This document shows, in pieces, positions 10,683 through 21,790 of a stretch of 64,000 nt of DNA (positions are counted from its first letter, which is position 1; each line of letters begins with the position of its first letter). This stretch comes from Daedaleopsis sinensis. Taxonomy: Eukaryota > Basidiomycota > Agaricomycetes > Polyporales > Polyporaceae. The DNA lies in assembly GCA_033807695.1 (NCBI GenBank), contig CM066302.1:2108001-2172000 (forward strand). Reading direction: 5' to 3'. The notes beneath the pieces are model-generated. The model was not told where the DNA came from. It saw only the letters and a program-made list of their open reading frames with translations, and did no database searches. The translations under genes were made by a program, and so were the position numbers.

Positions 10683-13600
10683 CAGCCCGCGCCGAACTTC
10701 TTGTATGTACCACCATCGAGGACTGTTCGAGTATGTACGATATTGTGTTCTTTTGTCATTCCTCTCGTTGTAGTACTTGTCCCTCACTCGCCCTTGCTCT
10801 CGTCTGCATGCTTATATTTTGGGGTTTCTATCAGAGTCAGTATCTCATTGTAGTATTTTGGATCTCATGAGGCTGTTGCTCATAGTATGCTTCTGCCGCT
10901 ACCAGCTTCAATATCACACCGTTGAATGAATAAAACGAACATTTTCGTACGATGGATGAACCAGGAGTAGAACAGCATGCAACGCTACATGATCGGACAT
11001 TCGCCTTCTAGTACGCGTGCATTGCCAGCGTTTGGCCAGCGGTCTCGTCCGTCCGTCGGTCCATGTGTAGCTGAGCCGAAGCTGAGCATGAGAATTGCAT
11101 CGTCTACAAACCGGTATCAACTCCCTCAACTGCGCGTCATCGGTCTATGGTACTAAATGACAATGACACAAATTCCAGTCAAGTCACCTTACGACGGATG
11201 CAAGCCACCCGCGCATGCTGAAGGGTGCGTAGGGCGGCACGGCGTCGGTTGACAGCAGGGTGGTGCTTGGGTCCTTGGGATGTGCGCTGTCTATAAAATG
11301 TGAATAAAATGCATCACGAAGATTGCAGGCACCAGGCCATTATTAGCAGCGATTGGCTAGCAACGCGCCGCAAGCGAGACGAGCCGCGAGAACTGTGACG
11401 CCTGGGGTCTGGACAGACGTTCGCCGAGCGAAGGAGTGCCTCAGCCTGCCGCGAACCGCACGAGAAGGCGTGCAGGGGTGGAGGACTCCCCGCCAAGTAC
11501 TTCGCCGAAGCACACAGGAAGCACATCCATCCGGGGCCCGCGCGAAGCTCGCGGGGTGCACGCACGCTAGCGCAGAAGCTCGCCGGCAGTATCAGCAGAA
11601 CACACAGGAGCACTCGAGTGAGTGAGTCATGACGATACCGGTGCGCGCGTCGAGGGCTGAGCCTGCAGAGCCGCGGAGTTGTACTTTATCAATCGCGGCT
11701 GGAGACGGGACGTAATGAAACGCAGCAGGGCGCGTGCCGAGCGACTGTGGGTGCGCATGATCGGGCGCGTGCCACGGGAGACGGTGCGGTTAAGTCTGCC
11801 GGGAGCAGGCTGGCAGCAGCAGACCGACGTCGCGGGCAGATGGGATGAGGTGAGGGCGGTGAATCAGCGTGTGCAGGAGGCGCGAAGCTTTGGGGGACGA
11901 CCGGTATCTTGGAATAATTGAGTGCGCAAGCGGTCGCCAGTCGGGCTATCGGGGTTCGCGCTGCGTCCGAGCCGCGAGCGAACTGGCTCTCTGATAACGT
12001 ACAGTCAATTGGCACCGTGCGGTGCTTCGTCAGGGTGGTCATCCGGGGAGTGTGTGATTTCACCGCATGCCACACCTGAGCGGAAGCTCAAGTGCATACA
12101 TTGGATGAGCTTACCAGATGGGGCTGCTGAGGATACTGCGAGATGACAGAGACACTAGTATGAGGCCGTAAGTTAGTATTTCGAATGAGGCCAGCACATA
12201 CTGTAATATCATGGAATCATTCAAACAGTGGTCGTCCAGCCTCCGGTTCGTAAGAGCGGGTGGTGTTGCGTAATTCAGTACAACCAAACCCCTGAGGAAG
12301 CCCTTCAAATCACCGCAGTCAGTGTCAGGCCGTGATACGGCGACAAAGATCACAGTGTAAACGCGCTACGTACCCAGGGCCGCACACTGTCAGGACTCAG
12401 TAAGAAGTATGCATCACGGCGTACTTGGGCCTGGGTATGCAGCCTGATGGTGAGTCGCACGGTGCGCCTCGCAGCCAGGGTTAGCAAATGATCGTGAATA
12501 CCAATCGGGGAGCCTGACGGCATAGGATGCCAGCTCAAAGGAAAGGCGGGGCTCATCTCCGACCTCCGGCGAGAACCCAACAATGTCGATGGCATCAGGA
12601 AAGTGGTTCAGGTCCTGGGCGACGCGGGAGGAAGCGGCAAGGAATTCGAAGCGGCTCGGCAGCGACAAAGACGAAGTACTGAAGCACGGCGATTCCTGCT
12701 TAGGCGTAAGGCCTACGTTTATACACGAATCCAATCCCTGCGTTCGATAAATCCTTGCTTAGTGGAGGTATCGCTTGGAGGGGAAAAATGCACACACATG
12801 AGAGATGGATTGAAGGCCGCCCTTTCGACACACCCAAAGTAAGAGAATGTAACCCAGGATGATCAGGTACATAAGTAACTTGGAGCGGGCGGCATGTCGT
12901 GAAGCGGTTGCCGTGCCAGACTCGGGTAAGGGGTGCCGGTGAGGTTTATGCTGGTTTATGGCGCTCGGAGGCTCGGAGGCGGAGTTCGGAGTTCGACAAA
13001 GAGCAATTTCGCGGGGGGACGTTACACTCCAGATTATTGAAGCAGCAGTGGTGGATATTGCGGTGAGCCTCAGTGAGGGGAGCGTTGTGTCCGAGTGTGT
13101 GTTATCGATCTACACCACATTGATCAGGGATTTCAACTGGAAGATATGCATATGTAGTGAAAGACTCGCGATCCTATCACAAGAACTTCAAACGCCACGA
13201 TGTAGGAGGATCATGATATGGGCGTTTCTACTGGAAAACGCCACGATCTGAGCACCACCTGGGCCCCACAACGAGACCAACTGGATTGAAGATTGCACGA
13301 GAGGGAACAAGACGGAGAGTGGCAGCGGTGGTGGACTGGGCAGCTGGAGGATGGTGGAGGCGTATGTTGTGTCCGCGTCGAGAGCGTTCCGCACCGCAGC
13401 TGCCCGCGGCGAACTTAGGTAATGGAGGGGATCAAATACGTAACCCGATCTGGGAACGCGAAGCGCTGGCCGCTTAGCCCGATTTGGGGGGCGCGTCGGT
13501 CAGTTGGTCGCTCGCCCGTGTTCTCGGCCTGCTCCTCCTCCTATCTTTCTAAGCCTTACTCTCTGCTATTAATCCATCCCCGTTCCATCCTCTCTACGCT

Positions 13601-13710
13601 CCTTTCCTTCTTGACCAGAACCCCCCGGACGTCCACCCTGCCCCCCCTCGCCCACGAGCGCGACCACGACTGTCACGACCTCGCCCAGCTCAACCTCATG
13701 TCCAGCCAGC
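10683..13710. other. 3-kb region with no supported gene
   Basis: I see no recognisable protein. Open frames (for example 11689-12075 and 12414-12734 on the minus strand) lack domains and joinable exons. A TATAAAA string lies near 11292. The last 200 bp are pyrimidine-rich and probably form the promoter and leader of the gene starting at 13711. Confidence 0.4.
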
Positions 13711-15547
13711 ATGTCTTCGAATAACACGAGTGGACTAGAAGGTGCGTTGCTCGTGCGTACACCCACCAATCCCGCTGTGTCCCAACGCGTGCGCGCCCTC
13801 CAGACCTCAGTATGAGCACCGATATGTTCGTTTCCCATCTCATCTCCGGGTTTGCCTGGTGAGTTTCTCCGCCCGCGGATCTACCTAACACGAAACGAAA
13901 AGACCCTGCTCCATTCTAGCTTGAACTTCTTTTCTACCTTCTCCTGCGATGTGGACCTTGTCCGGGGAAAAGTCGGCTGTCGTTCGAGCGCATTCCTGTT
14001 GTACTTCGGCTGCCGCTACTTCAGCGTACTCTCGATGGTCACTATGCTCATTTACAACGACGTGTACTTTGCTGCTGCCATACAGGTTCGTCACATCTCC
14101 TTGATTCGCGCCCACGTGGTTCTTGGCTCACTCCGCCTGCACGCACGAAGCCCCTCAACCTCATCTGCCAGGTATGCCCGGGCCGTCCGAAGTACTCATA
14201 ATCAGTGATTCTTCTACTGACGTATGCGCTACCGCCCACAGGGAACAGCTAGTTTGTCTTTGGGTTTTGCGTACACCATCATGGCGGTTCGAATGTACGT
14301 TCATTCCTTCATCTCGCAGTCGCATCCGCTCATCACCCGTTCATTAATAGATATGCTCTTTTCCCGAACGTTTATTTCGGTATTGGGCTGCAGTTATTCT
14401 GCTTGGCTCTCTGGGCGCTTCTCTTCACAGGTCTGTCGTTGGCATTGCTAAACGTTATGCGAATGCCTCACTGACCTTCCTTTCATCAGGAATACGGGAC
14501 ATTGCTCGCCCCTGGACGCCGCATTTTGCCATCCATACTGCTATCAGCATCATGAGTGAGGGCTTTCCACATCCCGTGGTCACGTAGCTGCTCGCTCACT
14601 ACACGCACACAGTGCTCTTGATGTCCACGGGCGGACTAACCCTCACTGCCGTTCATGCATTCTATCTTTGCAGGCATGAACACCACTTCAACATCCGCGC
14701 CTGCTGGAGAGCTGTATGGAAGGACAACGTCCCTGAGTTCGCTCTCATATGGCTCATATCGGTCCCGGGCACAGTGGTTTTCTACCTCAACAAATCGACT
14801 GTCTGTAAGTAACCTCTCCGTTGTGGTCCAGCACGTATACCACTGCTGATACTACTCCCTCTCCTCGACAAGTCTGGCATCATTTCGTGCGTGCTTCTAT
14901 CTTCTTTGGCGCTATAAGCATACATTGACACCTGCAACAGGCCATCACGTATAGTTCTTGTGAGTACAATGCCTCTTCACTCCCAACGCGTAGCTCATCT
15001 CGCCTCTTCGCCTCTTCGTAGTCGTGATTGTGTGAGTGTTGGCCCTTCATCCTACTCCGCCGGGCGCAACTGATGCACGTGTCCTTCCTATATAGTACAG
15101 TCACATCTTGTCGTTTGTATCGAACCATGCTCCAACGCTTCGACGTTTGCCCAGGAGGCAGGCAGTCCAATCTGTTCGGCTGGTACGTGCTGGCTAACAA
15201 CCATTCGTGAACTACTGCTCACCCTGTGGTTCATAGGATCAGAACCGTCGCAGTCTTCATCGCCAGTCTATTCCGGTCCGATGACGATTGGTTCGAGCGA
15301 AAATTCCTTCGTCGGTCGGCTAGTGACCGTGTGCACCACCACACCGCTTCGGGACGCACTGTATCCTTCGCGGCGTGAGCAATATTCCCCTGCTATTCAC
15401 GATGTAATTATTAACCTACATACCACTACTAGTCCCGGCCTACGGCACGGAGGCCGCAGACGCAGCGAATCGTCGTGCATCCCTGCCAACTCGCGGACTA
15501 CATACGCGCACTCCTCGCTCTACGACTCGCGCGAGGCGGCCACATAG
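13711..15547 (+). CDS. seven-helix membrane protein with many small exons
   Basis: Fourteen exons join in phase to 348 residues: 13711-13741, 13804-13858, 13920-14085, 14151-14171, 14242-14294, 14351-14430, 14490-14555, 14613-14804, 14873-14886, 14941-14959, 15022-15031, 15096-15182, 15237-15374, 15433-15547. Four exons are only 21, 14, 19 and 10 nt. Seven hydrophobic helices are visible, with RIYALF after the third and FWHHFAITYSSF opening the seventh. The topology and the placing of charged loops recall the DUF6533-like proteins further right, but the sequence is divergent and I cannot place the family. The C-terminal tail is Ser/Arg-rich. If the last intron is not removed the protein stops at 15376-15378. 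Function unknown; a surface receptor-like role is only a topological guess. Confidence 0.7.
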
Positions 15548-16943
15548 TCCGCCACGGGTCCCTCCGACCCTCTTCGTGAACGGTCCGGGGCAAGGCGGCA
15601 CAGCATCAGGCGGAGTCGAGGGCGCGATGGGTTGTTCGGTGAGTCTGCCTGTCCTCGCCGACCGGGCTGGTGGTAATGATTGAGGAGACGCGCGCGCTCT
15701 TCCTCCTCCCCCGTTGTCCCCCTCGTCTGTCGTCTGCCCAGGCCGTTCCATCGCAATCATCCATCGCAATCTCCACACCCCTCAACACCAACACCGCACC
15801 GGCCTCCTCGTCCCCCGGCCTTCGGCGACACAACCCGTCCCCCACCCGCCCACGCGTGGCTCGGGCCGCCCGAGATCCCCGCTCGAAGTTGCTTGCGGAA
15901 CTACGTGCACCCACCGCACTGCAGGCGGACGACACCTCTGTACATATGCGTCTGCCCCGCTACCGTACATACTATGCATCATGCACCCCCCAGTTCCGCC
16001 GTCCGCGGGACCTGCGAGGGCGCGCGACGCCTCCGAGTCCGAGTCCTCCGGCGACTCTGGATCTGGTCCCCGTGCATACTCGCTTCCATTCAGCCGCAGC
16101 CAGCGCCGCACACGGAATACGTGTCCTTCCGTATTCCAGAATGCGCACTCGCCCGGTCCTGCACGGCGTACTGTACCCACGGCCCGCTCTTGTTCGGTCT
16201 TCGTTTCCAGCGGGGCACCCACCGGCCGCCCACGTCGCCCGTTTCGTCTCCCTCTCCCTTTCTCTTTCTCGTCATCGGCATGCGTTCCACACTGCTAGAG
16301 ATTCCTCTTCCGTCTTCACCGTAGCACACTCTCGAGCCCGTTCGGTATCGGTATCGGTATCGTCGTCCTTAACTAGTACTACTGCTACAGCTGGCACTCG
16401 GCTATGCGGGCCGTTGCGTAATGTTAGTGTACCTCCCCTGTCTCAGTGTCTGTCGCTCGTGTGCTCGGGAGTTGCGTGCTTGTGCGCAATGCCGCCCCCG
16501 GCTCGACTTTGTGCGCTGAACGCAAGTTGAACGTTGAAGTTTGAACCGGACTGGAACGTGAAGCAGCGCAGGACCACTGGTTCTCTGGCTGCGTGTTCGT
16601 GCAAAGCAGGCGAGGCGGATCGTACAAGAGCATGATAATGTCCTTGACATGGGATTGCGGGAGGGACGCTAGCCACAACGTCAGAGGAGACTCAGAGTCA
16701 CAGCGAGCGTGCGCGACAGCGTTGCCGTGCTCGGAATGAGTAGTGGGTATGAATTTGGGGGAATACATGCGTCAGATGCGGCATATACGGTCAAGCAATT
16801 GCAAGCAGATTTTTGAGAAGAACGTTTTGCATGCCAGTGGGCACTATTACTGGCCATGGGTGAACCGCGCAGGTCAGTCGGAACTCGGCGTGGCCTCAGC
16901 GAGACAGACAATCGCCGCGCGGTCCACCATCTCCATCTCCGCC
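15548..16943. other. GC-rich region between convergent genes, no gene seen
   Basis: Long overlapping open frames on the plus strand (15670-16530) are rich in Arg, Pro and Ser in all three frames, which is what GC-rich noncoding DNA gives. A short run of the hexamer GGTATC is near 16345-16365. The right part is the 3' flank of the P450 gene. Confidence 0.4.
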
Positions 16944-19620
16944 TCACTCGTCCCGCGGGGCGAGCGAGACGCGGAGCGGGAGCTGCACGCCCTTGTCGAG
17001 CTCGCCCTCGAGCGTGGGCACCATCACGAGCGCGGTCGTCTTGCGGATGCGGTGGACGTCCTCCGTGAGCTCGAACTGGAAGTTCGAGACGAGCTCCGTG
17101 AGGAACGCCTGCAGCTCGTAGATCCTGTGTGTACGAGCGCGCGCGCGCGTCAGCCATCATGTCATAGTCGGAGTCGTCCTCCGCTCTCGCGCTCATCGGG
17201 GTCAGGTGCGGGCGCATGCATGGGGCGGAGAGTGGGGGAGCTGGGGAGCGGGGAAAGAGCGATGCTCGTGCCGCGTGCCCGAGGGGGCGCCGATGGAAGC
17301 GTCCATCGCGCAGCGGAAGAAGAAGGGGAGTGGGGGATGGGGATGGGGGGAGGTGGAGAGGAGACCAGTACGCACGCAAAACGCCAGCCGATGCACGCGC
17401 GCACGCCTCCCGCGAACGTGAGCCTGCCAATTCACGGCGCGCGCAGAAAGTGAGCGTAATGGGTACCCCCGCGATCACAGGCGGCGCGCGCAAAGGGTTC
17501 GAGGGCGTCAGGGAGAGGATCGGGTGGTCAGCGTCGGCGCAGAAGGCAGAAAATGGAGGCGCGAGGGCGAGAGTGACGTACAGGTTCGAGTAGACTCCGA
17601 CGGAGGAGCTGCGTCTGCCTTTGGCGTTGAGCCACCGCTCCGGGTTGAATACGTGTGCATCTTCGCCGAACACGTCCTTCTCCCTGTGCGTCGCGCCCCG
17701 ATGGTGATCGGAGGGTGGTGTGAGCATCCGCACTTCGCGCGTAGAGAACGAGGCATAGAAGAAAAGGAAGAAATGGGGAGCGCGCGAGGACGAGGGACAA
17801 AGACGCGTTCAAGGTAAGAAGTGGCTGAGCGCGTTCGCACCTATTGTAAGCACACACAGACAGGATCAGCCTCAGTCCGGCGCGGATGGGGATCTCCGAG
17901 ATGGTCTTGCCCGAGCGGGTGGTGATCGGCTTTGAGAGAGGTAGGACGTCGTCGTGTAGGCTCTGGCGGAACGTGTGCGGGACGGCGGGGTAGAAGCGGA
18001 GGATCTCCTTGAGAACGGCCTGCAGGTACGGCATCGCCTCAAAGTCGGCGACGGTGAAGTCGGCGTCGCCGCGCTCACGGATCGTACGCTCCATCGCGTG
18101 CACCTCGTTCCGGAGGCGTGTCTGGATGTACGGCTGCTTGGCGAGCTCGAGGAGGGCCCAGCTGAGCGTGTTCGAGGTTGTTTCTTGCCCGGCAACCATG
18201 ATCGTCCTGTGCACATCGTTCAAGTAGATGTACAAGGCAAGCTGTCAACAACTTGGTGTTCCGTACCTCATCTGGGAGACGATCTCTTGGTGGGACATGC
18301 GAGCATCGCCAGTCTCGTTCGCGTTCTCCTTAACTGTGTAGAATTAGCGTAGGCTCTAGGGGTCTAGAATCATAGAGCTTACCGAGGATACTCATCACGT
18401 CCCGCCTGTCCGTACCCATCAACAATGCCTCTGTCTTCATCTCCAAGAGCTCGTTCGCGACCTTGTGTGCGACATCGCGGTTGCAACGCGCTTTGTCGAG
18501 ACCCTTGCCAGGAAGGTGGTCGTAGAAGAACTGCTGTAGCTCCATCGGAATATAGTGTGCGATGCTTTGTATGAAGATCTTCGCGTTCGATGGTGCAGAG
18601 AAGATGGTAGCGCTAGTATTGTGTATGAATCTATGGGACTTCGGTATTGTCGAACACAGTTTGACTTACGTCAAGTTGTTATACGCTTTCCCAAGTTCGC
18701 TCATATCATCTTCCAGCGCACCAAGTTTGTAGTCGAAGGCAGCTGATGAACCATTCTAGAGTCAGGGCACCTGGCCACGAAGTCTCCGCAAGTATTATTA
18801 CATACCTTCACCGATAGCTTCCAAGGTTGCAGGAGCGATATTTTCATGAACATTCAACTTGATCGAGCCCTCGCCGTGGCCGGTTAACATATCTTTCCAC
18901 CTCAGCGTAACCTGCTCTGCATAATGCCTAAAGACGGGCAGCAGCGCCTTGGACTCTGGAACTCCAAAGGCAGGAAGCATTACTTTGCGTTGACGCTTGT
19001 GAATGTCACCTACATGCATATTTAGCAAGCACGGCGATGATCGCAGCATAGTGCAGCAGGAGCCTGAATTTGATCGCCGAAGCTCACCTTCCGCCCACGT
19101 CAGGCCCGTATCACCAACAAGACGCGAGAGAACACGGCGTCCCTGCTGCTTCGGGAATCTATATCCGGCTGTCTGGTAGATGTACTGCAACGCTTTGGGG
19201 TCCGAGATCAACAGCATGTCCTCCTAATCGAACGTGCGGCCATAGCGCAACGATCGTACAGTGAGCGAACCAGACAGTCTCCAGAGCGAATCAGCAGACG
19301 TACCCCCAGCGGGGCCTTCACGCGCACCACACCTCCATACTGCTGCTGCCACTTGAACTCTCTCTCTCCCGATGGGGTCTGGAAGAGTTCGGGCAGATGG
19401 CCTGTACAGTGTACGTCACGGTGTGTGCGACGTTGTCATGGACGTCTGTGTGTCAGCGGGCTTCTCCGGAGAAAAGAGCGACTCTCGGATGCGCACCTAG
19501 CCAGAAGGACTCTGCCTGGGGGCCTGGGATGTCGGCCACTGAGGGTCTGGTCAAATAGCGATAGAGAGCATAAAGGAGTGTGAGTCCTCCGAGGACGACC
19601 GCAAGCTCCTGGGGCTGCAT
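16944..19620 (-). CDS. cytochrome P450 monooxygenase
   Basis: Eleven exons join in phase to 542 residues: 19620-19497, 19401-19304, 19223-19088, 19009-18806, 18742-18670, 18612-18383, 18333-18267, 18206-17841, 17683-17582, 17423-17376, 17124-16944. An N-terminal membrane helix follows the start, then a proline hinge ending IPGPQ. The I-helix AGQETT lies at 316-321, the ExxR pair is E378/R381, and FNPERWL is followed by the heme loop FAGGVRACIG with ligand Cys477. All hallmark residues are present, so the enzyme should be active as an ER-anchored oxygenase using a reductase partner. The CYP family and substrate cannot be told. The neighbours do not form an evident biosynthetic cluster. Confidence 0.93.
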
Positions 19621-20739
19621 CGGCGGGGCTGTCTGGGGAGTCGGTGAGAGTCAGTGAGAAGGCGGACGGAGTGCGAATCGGCAGAGAGCCTATACATACT
19701 AGGGGCCTGATCCGGGTAGCTAGGGACGTCTCCCGGACGTCCGCTAATCTCACTTACACTGCTGGGAGTGGGAGTGGACGATGTGCGGCATATCGTTTGT
19801 GAATACAATTCAGTTCATTAACGGGAGTCAATGATTCATCCCCGGAAGAGGTGTCGCACGCTGGGCTCTTCCTGAAACTTCGAAGCAGCTTACGAAGGTT
19901 GGGAGCTGCTCATGTGGCCTGTGGGAGCGAACGCAGTCAACAACGGCCAAGAAGCACATTGCGTTGGTCTCACCCTGTCCGCCTGTTTGCCTGGGAGTGA
20001 TCTGCCTTTCTCAGAGGTTCGTCGCGGGAACGACATTGTCCTGCGTACGTAGGCACTGACTCCCATGCCAGCAGCAGGTTTGTGACTTCCCGATCTCGTC
20101 GCAATCTACGTGCGGCCTCCCACGTCAGCAGCCAATTTGCTCATAGAAGACGTTACGGCATCGACAATGAATGATGCGTGGTACTGGTTGATGCGTGGGT
20201 CCGGATCCGCTTCACGTACTCAAAGTTACTGAGCATGTTGTGTAGAGCATCATGAATGATATTGAATCACCTATTAGTTGGAAAGGAAAGTTCAGCACTT
20301 GGAGTTAACTAAGACTTGATATTCACCAACTTATATCCAAGCGTTCTAAGATGTTGCCACACGCTAGGATGACCGTAGTTGACTCTGCTTCTCGGTATGA
20401 AAGTACCCGTTTGTAGGTGAGCTCAGGGTGGGTTGCCAGCTGTAGTAACCGTAACTTTGAGTATTACTGTATGTAGCTAGGCACTGCAGGGCGTCTAAGT
20501 ACATGTTACAATAACGTAATACTGACTCGCGTGCCGAAATACAGTAACGGTAGTAGTAGTAGTACTAGTACTCTTCCTCCTCCTCTCGGTCAATCGTCAA
20601 CGTCTTACTGTGTGTGCTCGATGCTGCCCAGTTTTGCAGCCTGCTGTACGCTCAAGAGTGCAGAAGCGCTCGCTCCTGATCGATGATCTCCCGAACACGA
20701 CCGCGCGACCGCCTGCGACCGCTCGCTAGCTCAGAGGCC
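19621..20739. other. intergenic region upstream of the P450
   Basis: No gene seen. It contains a short GTA/TAG trinucleotide run at about 20549-20571 followed by TCC repeats to about 20586. Confidence 0.45.
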
Positions 20740-21310
20740 CCCGCGAAGACGGCCGAGCTCGAGAAGCAGGTCGCAGAGCATACCTGTACATCTTCTATGC
20801 GAACATCAAGGGGAAGACGAACGTCGTCACGACGAGCTACACCAGCCCCGCGATGCGCGAGCTTGAGGAGGAGATCGAGTTGTAAACGAGATTGGCGTGG
20901 AGTTTGGACCCCGGGGTCGACCACCTGTTCGCGGTCAAGTCGATTGTCGAGGTGCACGCAAGGGTGGAAAGGTGCGTATCTTACAACGTCAAGAGTAATT
21001 GAGCACAGTGCCATACGAGTCGCGCAGGGCAAGGGATTCCATTCGTACTGCGACCCGCGCCGGAGTGTTCTGACAACCCGCTCGGCTACAAGTTCTCGTA
21101 GTTTCCTCCTGAGGGCGGTCTCCTCGAGCTCCTCAACCCCGCGTCATACCTGTTGAGTGCGGCGAAGCCGTACTACATCACACCCGCGTTCGGGTTCGTC
21201 GCGTACCCGAACTGCGCCTCGGTCTACTTTCGTGAGTTCTACAACATCCCCGAGGCGGGGACGGTCGTCCGCAGCACGCTTCGGTACCAGGGCTTCCCTG
21301 GATGGACACG
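20740..21310 (+). pseudogene. broken saccharopine reductase (Lys9-like) copy
   Basis: Pieces of an NADP-dependent saccharopine dehydrogenase (glutamate-forming), the penultimate step of fungal lysine synthesis, appear in order but in different frames. They are NVVTTSYTSPAMRELEEE (from about 20817), then LDPGVDHLFAVKSI, then FHSYC, then PAPECSDNPLGYKFS, then LLELLNPASYL, AKPYYITPAFGFVAYPN, and finally YNIPEA and TLRYQGFPG (to about 21303). Breaks include a TAA after the first block, at least two frameshifts, and a TAG after GYKFS (near 21101). A recognisable intron (about 20971-21027) is retained, so this is a decayed genomic copy and not a retrocopy. The N-terminal Rossmann region and the C-terminal end are missing. 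A functional gene presumably exists elsewhere in the genome. Confidence 0.8.
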
Positions 21311-21790
21311 GCAAATAAAGTGTGGGTCAACGTGGGTGGACAGGAAGGCGACCCGGGTGCGTTTCCACTCTTTGCCCTTCTTGCCGACTCGCGCGAGACT
21401 GGGCTGACTTTTCGGACGTTCGTGCTGCCGGACACGGACACGTCGACGCTCGAGCGTACGACCCGTCGGGCTACTCCGCGGAGTCCGCGTAGTCTGCGTC
21501 GGCAGTGCGTGTGGGATCGTCGTTCAGCTCGTGCTCGACGGTACGTTCAGCACCCGCACCCCGGCAAGGGCACCGGTACTGAGAAATCCTCGAGTCGGGA
21601 CGGAGTCGCATGTCCAGCTTGATAAAGCACGCTTGAACAAAATCCGAGCATATGCACCCTTCACGATCGCCATCGTGCCAAATCTAATCCTGTCAAATCC
21701 TCTAGTAGTATATACTAACTTGAAATTGACGCATGAATCGGATGCGTTGACAAGCATTGATAGCGGACTCGCATGTACAGGAAACCATAA
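21311..21790. other. region after the Lys9-like relic
   Basis: No further match to saccharopine reductase is evident beyond about 21310. No independent gene is supported. Confidence 0.35.

Noticed and set aside
11689..12734. Several minus-strand open frames of 80-130 codons
   Set aside because: No domain, no joinable exons, biased composition.
15670..16530. Three overlapping plus-strand open frames of about 200-286 codons
   Set aside because: All frames are open because of high GC and low complexity; no domain, no consistent splice structure.
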